The notes: generated by a model from the letters alone, not told the origin. A DNA stretch of 37,171 nucleotides from Gammaproteobacteria bacterium (GCA_018665025.1 JABJED010000188.1:1-37171), one strand, 5' to 3'. Shown: positions 25,922-35,500, numbered from the stretch's first letter. Made by a program: numbers and translations.

Positions 25922-26899
25922 ATGATTAAATTTTTGTTGTTGGCGATTGCGATCTTTAGCGCCGTGATAGTCGTCGCGCTGTTGTTGGTAATGACGCCCA
26001 TGCAGCGTCTGGGCAACGTTGATGATGTGTTCGGTTTTGAAAACTATGTGGAGATAAAACCGAGTGAGGCATCGACTCCAGCGGCGATACATAGATATAT
26101 GTCCAGGGATGGTGAACAACTGGCCTATCGGGTGTACCCGTCATCGTCGGCGCGGATCCTATTGTTTATTCACGGTTCTTCCTACCATAGCGCTGCCTAT
26201 GATGGGTTGGCTAAGTCGATTAGTGAGGCGGGTCTGGCGAAGGTCTATATGCCAAATTTGCGGGGCCATTATCTGTCTGGTGCGCGTCGAGGTGATATAG
26301 ATTACATGGGCCAACTCGAAGCCGACCTTGCGGATTTGATTGCTCATGCACGCAGCGAAGGCGATGAGGGAGAGATTATTATTGGAGGTCACTCCAGTGG
26401 AGGTGGCTTGGCAATTCGGTTTGCCGGTGGTGAATACAGTGCCCTGGCCAGCGGATATTGGCTGTTGTCACCTGTGATTCCCGGGGCCCCTAGTGTCCGT
26501 GATGGAGATGCTGGTGGCTGGGCTATCGTAAATCGCGGTAGGCTCGCAGGATTGCTAATGTTGAACGCATTTGGCATTACCGGTTTGAATGGTTTGCCGG
26601 TGATCCAGTTCAATAAGCCAGTGGTATTCAGGGACGGCACCGAGACGCTCGCCTATTCCTTTCGGTTAAATCAGTCTTATCATCCTCGCTACGACTATGA
26701 ACAGGATATTAAGGCGATGGGTGATCTTGTTGAAGTATTCATCGGTGACCACGACGAGGCGGTAGACCCTGAAGCGTTGAAAATTGTTTTCACCGATGCT
26801 GGTTCCAAAGCCAACGTTCATGTTTTTCCCAACGTCAATCACTTTGGTATTTTCGGCTCTCAGGCGGCAAGGCAATCGATTGTTGACGCGTTACGTTAA
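25922..26899 (+). CDS. Membrane-anchored alpha/beta hydrolase, lysophospholipase-like
   Basis: The 325-residue protein starts with a single hydrophobic span (about 3-24), a signal anchor that would hold the enzyme at the inner membrane facing the periplasm. The hydrolase domain has an HGSS oxyanion motif near residue 84, the nucleophile elbow GHSSG (156-160, Ser158), an acid in GDHDEAVDPE and the catalytic histidine in NHFGIFG. This is the serine esterase/lysophospholipase group; the lipid is unknown. Its stop codon overlaps by four bases the end of the convergent MauG-like gene, so the mRNAs of the two genes are complementary at their ends. Confidence 0.88.
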   Translation: MIKFLLLAIAIFSAVIVVALLLVMTPMQRLGNVDDVFGFENYVEIKPSEASTPAAIHRYMSRDGEQLAYRVYPSSSARILLFIHGSSYHSAAYDGLAKSISEAGLAKVYMPNLRGHYLSGARRGDIDYMGQLEADLADLIAHARSEGDEGEIIIGGHSSGGGLAIRFAGGEYSALASGYWLLSPVIPGAPSVRDGDAGGWAIVNRGRLAGLLMLNAFGITGLNGLPVIQFNKPVVFRDGTETLAYSFRLNQSYHPRYDYEQDIKAMGDLVEVFIGDHDEAVDPEALKIVFTDAGSKANVHVFPNVNHFGIFGSQAARQSIVDALR

Positions 26900-28185
26900 G
26901 TTCCGTTCAATTTACGTGGTTCAGGGTCTCCAATCGGTACAGCAAAAGCATCTGAAACCAGTATCCTCACATTACTTCCAGTCAGTGATTTTAGAAAATC
27001 TACCAACGCGGCCCGCTCTTTATCAACCAGACCCAACGGTTTTAACAAAGGGCTGAGCAATTCATTGGGGATACCGCCGCGATTATAAAAATCGACTACA
27101 GCCTCTAAGGTTAACAATTCGCCGTTATGCATATAGGGTGCGGTTAGTGCGACGTTGCGCAAACCCGGCGTGCGATACTTCCAACGATCACCTGGATTCA
27201 AGGTCACTTCGTAACGCCCGACATCGTTCGTCTTAACTCCGCCAACACTCGCGATTCGGGTTCGATCGATGTTAGCAGTAACCCCCGGAGCCAATTGCAC
27301 TGCCACCTCCCGGGATGGTCGGAGCATGGAGTCCCAATAGCCAATACCGGTATTGTGTGCCAGCTGATCTGTAAACAGTGCGTGGTCTTTTTGAATTAAA
27401 TGACAGCTCGAGCAGCCGCCTTTGCCGGTAAATAGCTGGTACCCCAAAGTCTCACTGCTACTGAGTGCCAAGGATTCATTAGCGTATAGCCAACGGTCAA
27501 AGCGAGAATCCCCAGAAATCAACGTGCGCTCATATTGTGCAAGCGCCTGCCCCACGCTTCGCATGGTCACCGGGCCACCAAAGGCCTGTTGAAACAGACC
27601 GGCATAGTCCCTGGCGTTCAAAATAGTTTCAATCACATAACCTATCGAAGGGTTATTCATCTCATTGCTTGCCAGCAACGGTGACCACACTTGCTGTTCG
27701 AGACTAAATTCGCGCAGATCGGCAAATAAACGCTGATAGTAGACAACATTCAATATAGTAGGGGCGTTCCGCTTCAGTCCGCGCCCTTGAGAACCGATGG
27801 GGCGAGCCAACTCATTGTTGGTAAAACCTTGCTCAGGGATATGACACATCGCGCAGGACATCGTTTTATTTCGTGACAGGCGGCGGTCAAAAAACAATTT
27901 CCGCCCCAGCGCTATCTTTCGGGCATCGGGTTGGTTGTCAGCAGGTGCTGTCAGTTCTGGTAACCCTAGTTGTTTGGCTTTTGTTATTTCCAGCAAATTT
28001 GCGGCAGAGCCGGACCGCAAGCTCAGACTCAATGAGTCTGTTTTGTAGTTTGCATTATTATAGTTGGTTTTATAGTCGCCGGGTGCCAAGCGTATTTTAT
28101 CGTCCGCCTTTAAACTCAACGAACTAAAACACAAGCCGACTAACGCAAGTGCACAGCTTAACGAAACTCGCAACCTTTCACGCAC
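26896..28185 (-). CDS. MauG-like di-haem protein of the methanethiol oxidase cluster
   Basis: Last gene of the sqr-mtoX-SCO-mauG run. From the GTG at 28185 it has 429 residues, with a signal peptide (CALALVGLCFSSLSLKA) and two c-type haem sites, CAMCH (111-115) and CSSCH (258-262). The block TPGLRNVALTAPYMHNGELLTLEAVV is typical of the MauG/CCP family. In mtoX clusters a MauG-type protein is thought to mature the oxidase by oxidising side chains, as MauG does for methylamine dehydrogenase; it could also remove the H2O2 formed. An ATG at 28263 would overlap the SCO gene by 71 bases and push the signal peptide inward. GTG with AGGCAG before it, 7 bases after the SCO stop, is better. Confidence 0.88.
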   Translation of the reverse strand: MRERLRVSLSCALALVGLCFSSLSLKADDKIRLAPGDYKTNYNNANYKTDSLSLSLRSGSAANLLEITKAKQLGLPELTAPADNQPDARKIALGRKLFFDRRLSRNKTMSCAMCHIPEQGFTNNELARPIGSQGRGLKRNAPTILNVVYYQRLFADLREFSLEQQVWSPLLASNEMNNPSIGYVIETILNARDYAGLFQQAFGGPVTMRSVGQALAQYERTLISGDSRFDRWLYANESLALSSSETLGYQLFTGKGGCSSCHLIQKDHALFTDQLAHNTGIGYWDSMLRPSREVAVQLAPGVTANIDRTRIASVGGVKTNDVGRYEVTLNPGDRWKYRTPGLRNVALTAPYMHNGELLTLEAVVDFYNRGGIPNELLSPLLKPLGLVDKERAALVDFLKSLTGSNVRILVSDAFAVPIGDPEPRKLNGT

Positions 28186-28192
28186 AGACTGC

Positions 28193-28939
28193 CTAAAGTG
28201 AAACGACTTTCGGGTTAGATTTTTGGCCAACCTGTTCTTCGTTGAGCAAGGTGAGTACATCATTGATCAAGATGTCTGGATGCAGAAAGGAAACATTATA
28301 TATGTTGCGAATTTGTTTTTTCCGATCAATCAAATACACACGTAAAATATGCGAGTATTTCTTTCTACCATCGGCTTGGGTTTGCATATCCGGAATCACA
28401 CTCTGTTGATACGCATCAAGAATAGGTTGGATCGCTTGGTCTGAGTTGGAGGTGAGAAACTGCCAGTCTGGGGCGCCCTCCTTATTGGCGCTACTGCCTT
28501 TAATGCCCTCACCAAATTTTTTCATAACTTCAGGGGTATCAAATTCCGGATCGAAACTGAGCGTCAATAGGCGTAAGTTATCTGCCAGCCGCGGTTGCTC
28601 CTTAACCTTCCCGGCCAATCTGTGTAGAACCATCGTCGATAGAGGGCAGCCATTAATATCATCACAGGTGCGGTAAATAAAACTAAGTACTGTGATTTTT
28701 TCTCCCAACAAATCATCTAAATCGAGAGATTTTCCTGCGTCATCTAATATTGTGCCGCCGGCGGCGGGTCGAATTTTGGGTAAGTCATAGGTACCCGCTA
28801 CTGGTGCTTCAAAACTGAGCTTGCCCCAGCCAGGCGCAAGCACCACCTCTGGTTTGGAAGGCTCAGCGAGCACACCCTGAGCAAAAGCCAGGGCGCACAG
28901 TAGAGAATTAAACAACCACCTAACCCTAACGAGGCTCAA
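28193..28939 (-). CDS. SCO1/SenC family copper chaperone-like protein
   Basis: The 248-residue protein has a signal peptide (1-25) and a thioredoxin-like SCO domain. The copper site normally CxxxCP is here Cys92-DDING-Cys98-Pro, two residues longer. The partner histidine is His197 in YSHILRVYLID. SCO proteins deliver copper or reduce copper-binding cysteines in the periplasm, mainly for cytochrome oxidase. Placed next to mtoX, whose product is copper-dependent, this one most likely loads MtoX. About 50 bases separate it from mtoX upstream and 7 bases from the MauG-like gene. The altered spacing is unusual but both cysteines and the histidine remain. Confidence 0.88.
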   Translation of the reverse strand: MSLVRVRWLFNSLLCALAFAQGVLAEPSKPEVVLAPGWGKLSFEAPVAGTYDLPKIRPAAGGTILDDAGKSLDLDDLLGEKITVLSFIYRTCDDINGCPLSTMVLHRLAGKVKEQPRLADNLRLLTLSFDPEFDTPEVMKKFGEGIKGSSANKEGAPDWQFLTSNSDQAIQPILDAYQQSVIPDMQTQADGRKKYSHILRVYLIDRKKQIRNIYNVSFLHPDILINDVLTLLNEEQVGQKSNPKVVSL

Positions 28940-28988
28940 CTAACAACCTTCTTACCTGGGCTCTGGGCTGCCGCTTTAGCATCTGGCA

Positions 28989-30374
28989 CTACCTGTTGGC
29001 CATAGCGGAGGAATCGGTGCTTGTATCAAGTGTTGCACTGACCTTTTGCTCAAAGGGGCGTGGCATGCCGTAAAGGCCGTAAGCACCAAAACGCATTTGG
29101 TGTGCACTGCCCAGCTTTTCGGCTTTAAAGTCAATCTCAAATTCCAGATTAAGCTTGTCACCATCCCAGGTGTAGGATTTGAAGAACTGCTGGTCATCAG
29201 CGCCTTTTTTGTCCCAGTTGCGTAACAACGAAGAGGTAAAATAAGCTCGCTTGCCATCCCAACTCTGCGAGATCATGTTCAACTGCGGACCAATGGTTTT
29301 CTCATAAATCTGCCTGGGGTTGAAGGGATCAGACACATCAAAGTAACGCGTCTTGCCGTCCATAAAGGTTTGAACCCACAAACCGTTGTCATCCGAGGTG
29401 ATCGAGATATCAACAGGCAGCGGAATCTTGGCTGGATCTCCAATATCCGCCACCGCTTTGGCCTGCCACTCGCCCGCTTGATCTTCGTAAATCAGCCAGA
29501 TCTGAGACGTTAGCGCCGTCGTCGTGAAACAATAATTGTGATTGGGTTGCCATGCACAACGAAGTTCCAAAGGCGCCCCAGGAACATCAAAAACCTTTTC
29601 CGGATTTTTCGTATGCAGGTTCCATTTCACCACCGTGCTACCAAAACGCTTCATGGCTTCCGGGTCACCCAACATGGTGCCAAAGTCCATCATGTAGTTC
29701 GACCAACCTGTAAACGAGGATGTGAACATAGCGTTGCGCCGGGGCAGTGCGCGAATATCGTAGCCATAACCATCGGCGTAGTCGCCCGATTTTTCCGCGC
29801 CTCTGAGATCTTGATCGGTTGGGTGCCAATGGGTAGCGATGTAGTCCCCGGAATTGGAATATTCCACCATGGCAGTTCGTCCACCGTGATCCACATTATT
29901 GGATAATCCAGTTATCATCATCTTGCCTGCCAATGCATAAAACGTATGCGGACCAACAACACCGCCACTAGCTTTCACAAAGTTATCGATCGTTTGATAA
30001 AGAGTTGGCTTGGCGGGATCCGTATGAACATCAAAGATAAATATTTTATTGCTGTCCAAACCACCTGCCCAAAGATAACGTCTGTCATCAGTGAAACCTG
30101 AATGGTGTGCTTCATTGCGGCCGCCGACTGAAAGAGTGTTAATGACTTTGCTGTAACCGGGCGAATCCGGGTTTACATCAATAGTCACCATTTTGTCCTG
30201 TTCGTCGCCCAGGCCTTCCTCACCCAAGGTCCACACGTAAACGAAATCTTCCTGACCAACGATTTTTGCCATATAGGGCGACATGCAGGTTTCATCTGCC
30301 AGCACGTTCAGCGAGGCGCCGCATAGAAGGCCGGCTATCACGGTAATAAACGTACTGATTTGAAATGTCTTCAT
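28989..30374 (-). CDS. mtoX: Methanethiol oxidase (SBP56/selenium-binding protein family), periplasmic
   Basis: The 461-residue protein has a Sec signal peptide (1-26) followed by ETCMSPYMAKIVGQEDFVYV, the opening of bacterial SBP56 methanethiol oxidases. The beta-propeller body shows family blocks such as GGRNEAHHSGF, GLSNNVDHGGRTAMVEYS and WHPTDQDLRG, with many histidines suited to copper. MtoX oxidises methanethiol with O2 to formaldehyde, H2S and H2O2 in the periplasm. The SCO and MauG-like genes just downstream are its known companions. GGAG sits 7 bases before the ATG. An sqr gene lies upstream across a 12-bp repeat array. Other SBP56 roles are possible, but export plus context makes methanethiol oxidase the best call. 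Confidence 0.92.
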   Translation of the reverse strand: MKTFQISTFITVIAGLLCGASLNVLADETCMSPYMAKIVGQEDFVYVWTLGEEGLGDEQDKMVTIDVNPDSPGYSKVINTLSVGGRNEAHHSGFTDDRRYLWAGGLDSNKIFIFDVHTDPAKPTLYQTIDNFVKASGGVVGPHTFYALAGKMMITGLSNNVDHGGRTAMVEYSNSGDYIATHWHPTDQDLRGAEKSGDYADGYGYDIRALPRRNAMFTSSFTGWSNYMMDFGTMLGDPEAMKRFGSTVVKWNLHTKNPEKVFDVPGAPLELRCAWQPNHNYCFTTTALTSQIWLIYEDQAGEWQAKAVADIGDPAKIPLPVDISITSDDNGLWVQTFMDGKTRYFDVSDPFNPRQIYEKTIGPQLNMISQSWDGKRAYFTSSLLRNWDKKGADDQQFFKSYTWDGDKLNLEFEIDFKAEKLGSAHQMRFGAYGLYGMPRPFEQKVSATLDTSTDSSAMANR

Positions 30375-30431
30375 GGTACTTCTCCGGTTATAGGATCTAA
30401 TCTTGACACAATTTAATGACTACTTATTATG

Positions 30432-30511
30432 GCCCCGCCTATTGCCCCGCCTATTGCCCCGCCTATTGCCCCGCCTATTGCCCCGCCTATTGCCCCGCCT
30501 ATGGCCCCGCC
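30432..30511. repeat. 12-bp tandem repeat, about 6.7 copies, between sqr and mtoX
   Basis: The unit gccccgcctatt starts at 30432, 30444, 30456, 30468 and 30480; the sixth unit (30492-30503) ends in g instead of t, and a partial copy ends at 30511. On the coding (minus) strand each unit reads GCGGGGCAATAG, so it carries a TAG in frame with the sqr stop at 30501-30499. The array lies 57 bases before the mtoX ATG. A 12-bp unit keeps the frame, so copy changes would alter spacing in the leader rather than coding. Confidence 0.95.
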
Positions 30512-31737
30512 AGCCATTCGCGTGCTTTTAGCATTCCGTGCCAGTACACAAGGGGTAAGATTCGCACCTTAAGAAACCAGGCTAGTCTGGTGGGCTTAGT
30601 CCCGTCGTTTAACCAACCAGGGAAGGTTGGAGTGACCTCGCCTCCATAGCTAAATTCGGCCAACACGATCTTGCCATGCTCAACCGTGAGCGGGCAGGAG
30701 CCGTAGCCTTTGTAGGCAGCAGACAGCGCTTGAGCTGCTATTGCATCGCAAATATTTTGGGCGACCACCGGCGCTTGTTTCCTGGCCGCGGCCATAGTTT
30801 TTGCATTCGCGGTATCCATGACATCACCCGCCCCCCAAATATTGGGATATCGCTTATGTTGTAACGATGCCGGATCGACCTCCAGCCATCCGCCATCGCC
30901 GGAAAGTTCACTGCTTTTAATCAGGTCAGGGGCACACTGGGGCGGACAAACATGCAGCATATCAAACCGGGATTCGACAATCTGCTCGTTACCCTCAGCG
31001 TCGGTGGTTTTAAACCATGCCGTCTTGCTGGCGCCATCAACCTTGATCAAATTGTGCAGGTAATTGATCCCTACTCCGTATTTCTCCATATACGCGGTGA
31101 GAGCGGGCACGTAGGCGGGCACACCAAACAGTGCACCACCGGCGTTGTAGAACTCGATATCAATATTTGGGAGCTTTCCGCTCGTCAGCCATTGTGAGGC
31201 CGAAAGATACAACGCCTTTTGGGGCGCGCCAGCGCACTTAATCGGCATCGGCGGCTGGGTAAACAATGCTTTACCACTGTCCAGGCCCTGCACTAATTGC
31301 CAGGTGTACGGCGCAAGATCGTAGCGATAGTTCGAGGTTACACCGTTCTTACCCAACGTTTCTTCAAGACCTTCAACGGCAGCCCAGTCCAGCTTCAAAC
31401 CCGGCGCAACTACCAGGTGCCGATAGATGAGTGAAACGTCATTGTCCAAAGACACAGAGTTGTTATCGGGCGCGAAGCCCGTCACTGATTGGGTAATCCA
31501 ATCGACGCCTGCGGGTATAAGATCTGCTGTTTTTCGGTGGGTCGACTCTGGCTCAAAAACACCGCCGCCTACCATGGTCCAACCGGGTTGATAATAATGA
31601 TCAGGAGAGGGGTCTATCAGGGCGATGCGCAAGCTTTCATTGCGCTTTAACAAACTACTGGCGGTAGCGATTCCGGCAGAGCCCGCACCAACGATCACAA
31701 TATCGTAGCTAGTGTCTGGTGTGTTAGATACAGTCAT
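30499..31737 (-). CDS. sqr: Sulfide:quinone oxidoreductase, type II (SQOR-like)
   Basis: The 412-residue flavoprotein starts with the FAD-binding GAGSAG motif (17-22), and carries MPIKCAGAPQKALYLS with Cys168 and GYGSCPLTVEHGKIVLAEF with Cys348. These match the two catalytic cysteines of human SQOR. The PGWTMVGGG block also fits. The enzyme oxidises H2S to polysulfide or persulfide and passes electrons to quinone at the inner membrane. It is the likely outlet for the H2S made by MtoX, encoded next on the same strand. The open frame extends to 31839, but GAGGAG lies 7 bases before the ATG at 31737 and the FAD motif follows soon after, so I chose this start. Confidence 0.92.
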   Translation of the reverse strand: MTVSNTPDTSYDIVIVGAGSAGIATASSLLKRNESLRIALIDPSPDHYYQPGWTMVGGGVFEPESTHRKTADLIPAGVDWITQSVTGFAPDNNSVSLDNDVSLIYRHLVVAPGLKLDWAAVEGLEETLGKNGVTSNYRYDLAPYTWQLVQGLDSGKALFTQPPMPIKCAGAPQKALYLSASQWLTSGKLPNIDIEFYNAGGALFGVPAYVPALTAYMEKYGVGINYLHNLIKVDGASKTAWFKTTDAEGNEQIVESRFDMLHVCPPQCAPDLIKSSELSGDGGWLEVDPASLQHKRYPNIWGAGDVMDTANAKTMAAARKQAPVVAQNICDAIAAQALSAAYKGYGSCPLTVEHGKIVLAEFSYGGEVTPTFPGWLNDGTKPTRLAWFLKVRILPLVYWHGMLKAREWLAGP

Positions 31738-31932
31738 AAATACTCCTCGCGGTTGGCTATATAAAGTCCAAACAAACAGTCGTTGCCACTTCTTAAAGAG
31801 GCTGAGGGCTTGATCAACACCTGGAATCCAAATGCTCAACCGACGATAGCATATTATTCGCCACTGCTCGCGTTGAGGTGATGTGAACCTGCGGTGTGAG
31901 CGCCCACAGATGCTGCTTCGATATTCAGAATA

Positions 31933-31965
31933 TTGACTGAATTATTCTCGATTCAATCGTATAAT
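31933..31965 (+). promoter_or_regulatory. Sigma70-like promoter for the 41-residue gene
   Basis: A perfect -10 box TATAAT (31960-31965) lies about 35 bases before the small gene's ATG. TTGACT (31933-31938) is upstream, but 21 bases away, longer than the ideal 17, so the true -35 may be the weaker TGAATT nearer in. The position is right for transcription of the small gene. Confidence 0.5.
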
Positions 31966-31999
31966 GGGTTCGATCAAATTATTACATTTAGGGACGTAA

Positions 32000-32125
32000 A
32001 TGAACGACGAATCAACAAAACCAGAAAACGAAGACGGCTACGCAGATGCATTTGCAGCAGTTGCAGTAGTGGTGCTTCCGGTACTGGCCATTATCTACTG
32101 GCTATCGGGTACGCCTACCAGCTAG
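32000..32125 (+). CDS. Small single-span membrane protein (41 residues)
   Basis: ATG 32000 to TAG 32125 encodes a peptide with a charged N-terminus (MNDESTKPENEDGYADAF) and one hydrophobic span (AAVAVVVLPVLAIIYWL), ending SGTPTS. It resembles the many small inner-membrane proteins that attach to larger complexes, but I do not recognise the family. GGGA lies 6 bases before the ATG, and a good TATAAT is 35 bases upstream. So expression is credible. Overlapping longer frames in other phases (for example 31933-32187) have no such features. It stands between the divergent sqr gene and the convergent DUF2970 gene. Confidence 0.65.
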   Translation: MNDESTKPENEDGYADAFAAVAVVVLPVLAIIYWLSGTPTS

Positions 32126-32356
32126 GCGTTGGCCCGGTCAGGTTAGGTGCGGCTAGTGTGATTTCGGCCTGCCACCGTCATGTCTAAGAATCCCCTTATT
32201 TCTAGCTATCCACTGGCATTTCCAGCGTAGCCGAGCAATCTGCTACTCGAGAGGAATGATGCCCCGCGCTCTCTCCGTCACGTTCTTCCTACCTTAGGGG
32301 CCAGGTGACGGTGCTTGGATGGTCCCCGTGAGGTCTCGCTAAAGAGTGAAGCCCCG

Positions 32357-32587
32357 CTAAAGAATCAGATTCACAACCCCGATCAGTGTCAGCACGAACA
32401 AAATCGTAAAGATCAGTCCCGCGGCGATAAACACCAGTGGGTTTCCCTTGGTGAAATCCCGTTCGCGGTTTTTAGAACTCTGGACGCCCAGTGCGGCGGC
32501 CAGTACGCTAATCACAACTTCCCGGAATCGGGGTTCGCGAGCTTCTTCCGGGGTAGGCGTTGAGTCTTTTTCAGAGGTTTCGCTCAT
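32357..32587 (-). CDS. DUF2970 domain-containing small membrane protein
   Basis: The 76-residue protein has the DUF2970 pattern: REVVISVLAAALGVQSSKNRERDF followed by GNPLVFIAAGLIFTILFVLTLIGVVNLIL, with one membrane span at the C-terminus. Its role is unknown. Its ATG is 8 bases after the metH stop on the same strand, so it is translated from the metH message. The acidic N-terminus (about 20 residues) varies in the family. Confidence 0.88.
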   Translation of the reverse strand: MSETSEKDSTPTPEEAREPRFREVVISVLAAALGVQSSKNRERDFTKGNPLVFIAAGLIFTILFVLTLIGVVNLIL

Positions 32588-32595
32588 GAGTATTA

Positions 32596-35500
32596 TTATG
32601 CGTACTTAAGGTTAGGAGACAACCATCTTTCGGTGATATCAAGAGATTGTCCCTTACGTTTTGCATAGCTCTCGACCTGGTCTTTATCGATTTTTCCCAG
32701 CCCAAAATAACGTGATTCCGGGTGAGAAAAATAGAAGCCGCTAACAGCGGCGGCAGGGAACATTGCGTAATGTTCTGTCAGATTGACCGAAATCTCGGCT
32801 GTCGCATTCAGTAGTTCAAACAAAGTTCCCTTCTCCGTGTGGTCAGGACAGGCGGGATATCCCGGGGCAGGGCGGATACCCTGATACTTTTCTTTGATCA
32901 ACTCTTCATTGCTCAAAGATTCTGAAGTTGCATAGCCCCAATACTCGGTGCGAACCAGGTGGTGTAGCTTCTCGGCGAAAGCTTCTGCCAATCGGTCCGC
33001 CAGGGCCTTGATCATGATGGCGGTGTAATCGTCGTTTTGTTCTTCGTATTTTTTTGCCAGCTCGTCAGCACCAAGACCGGTGGTGACCACAAAGCCGCCA
33101 ATATAATCGTTGAGAGCAGTATCCGTTGGCGCAACATAGTCAGCAAGGCAGAAGTTGGCCTGATCGTTCGGTTTATTCGTCTGCTGTCTTAAATGATGAA
33201 GCTTCGTTTTGATCGTCGAGCGGGTTTCATCTCCATAGACGATGATGTCATCCCCGTCTGAATTAGCCGGCCAAAATCCGATAATTGCATTTGCCTGGAG
33301 TAAGTTGCCGTCGATGATCTCATTCAGGAGTTTTTGTGCATCATCGAATAGCTGCCGAGCTGGTTCACCAACGACTTCGTCTTCGAGAATTTTTGGATAC
33401 TTCCCTGCGAGTTCCCAGGCGATAAAGAAGGGAGTCCAGTCGACAAAAGGCAGAAGCTCTTTAAGCGGGAAGTCGGTAATGGTTTTAGTTCCCGTAAATG
33501 TCGGCGCGGGCGGCTTGTACCCTTGCCAGGTTAGCGCCGCTTTGTTGGCAACAGACGCAAGATAACTCAGCCCATCGCTCTTGGCAGACCGGTTGCTGTT
33601 TCTTATCCTGATTTTTTCATATTCCTCGGACAGGCTCGCCCCCAGTAATGGTTTCTTTTCCGCGTTCAGCAGTTGTGAGGTGACGCCGACTGCTTTTGAT
33701 GCATCGGGAACATAGGCGACGATATCTTTATGGAAACAGGGATCAATCTTGACCGATGTATGTGCCTTGGATGTGGTGGCTCCCCCAATCAATAGTGGCT
33801 TGTGGATACCCTGTCGCTCCATTTCAGAGGCAACGTGAACCATTTCATCCAGAGAGGGAGTAATCAACCCCGACAATCCGATGATGTCGACGTCTTCTTC
33901 GATGGCTTTTTTCAGGATCTGGTCTGCAGGGACCATCACCCCCATGTCGATGACGTCATAGTTATTACATTGCAGAACCACGCCGACAATATTCTTTCCG
34001 ATGTCGTGGACGTCGCCTTTCACGGTCGCCATTAGAATCTTACCCTTGGATCGCACGACTCCGGATTTCTCGGCTTCTATAAATGGTACCAGGTGAGCGA
34101 CGGCCTGTTTCATTACTCGTGCGCTCTTAACCACCTGCGGCAGGAACATTTTACCTGCACCGAAAAGATCGCCGACTTCATTCATGCCATCCATCAGCGG
34201 GCCTTCAATGACTTCAATTGGCCGCGTAGCCTCCAGGCGCGCCTCTTCAGTATCATCAACGATGTACTGGTTAATTCCCTTAACAAGTGCGTATGAAAGT
34301 CGCTCCCGTGCGGGCTTTTCTCGCCAGGTTAGATCTTCCTTGCTGGCCTTCTTTTCACCGCCTTCGAATCTTGAAGCGACTTCTATTAGTCTTTCGGTTG
34401 AATCCTCTCTTCTATTGAACAGAACATCTTCAATACGTTCCCGCAGATCTGCTGGAATATCTTCGTAAATGGTAAGTTGGCCGGCATTGACGATACCCAT
34501 GGTCAGCCCGGCTTTCACCGCGTGGTACAGAAAAACAGCATGAATGGCCTCCCTCATCGCATTGTTGCCACGGAACGAAAAGCTCACGTTGGAAATGCCG
34601 CCCGAGATATGCGCGTGCGGCAGCTCTTTCTTTATATAGGCGCATGCGTCGATGTAATCCTTGCCGTAAAGATTGTGTTCTTCGATGCCGGTTGCAACAG
34701 CAAAGACGTTCGGGTCAAAGATGATGTCTTCGGGAGGAAACCCTACAACGTCAACCAGAAGGTCATAGGAACGTTTGCAGATGTTCTGTTTTCGCTGCAG
34801 ATTATCGGCTTGCCCATCCTCGTCGAAAGCCATGACAATGACGGCGGCGCCGTGGTTCAGGCAAATATTCGCCTGTTCGATGAATGGTTTTTCGCCCTCC
34901 TTTAGACTGATGGAGTTCACGATAGACTTACCCTGGATACATTTTAGCCCGGCCTCGATAATTTCCCATTTGGAGCTGTCAACCATGATGGGTACACGAC
35001 AGATATCAGGTTCAGCGGCGATGAGGTTAAGGAATTTCACCATCGCGGCTTTGGAGTCGAGCATGCCTTCGTCCATGTTGATGTCGATGATTTGCGCACC
35101 GTTTTCTACCTGTTCCCTGGCGACCTGAAGTGCTTCCTCGTAGTTTTCTTCACGAATGAGCCGCGCGAATTTAGCGGAACCGGTGACGTTGGTTCGTTCA
35201 CCGACATTCACGAACAGGGAATCCTGATTAATCGAGAAGGGCTCCAGGCCGGATAACAGGCAATCGCGTGAGCGGTCTTTTGGCTTGCGGACGACGGATG
35301 ATGCAGCGAGTTCAGTGAACGCAGCAATGTGTTCCGGCGTCGTACCACAGCATCCACCGATGATGTTGACGAGCCCGGAGTCCACATAATCCTTGATGGA
35401 ATCGGCCATGTGATCAATGGTTTCGTCATACTCGCCAAATTCGTTAGGTAAGCCACGGTTCGGGTAGGCAGAGACAAAGCAATCAGCAACTCGGGATAGT

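Noticed and set aside
30432-30511. CRISPR array
   Set aside because: The units are 12 bp and directly adjacent without spacers, so it is a simple tandem repeat.
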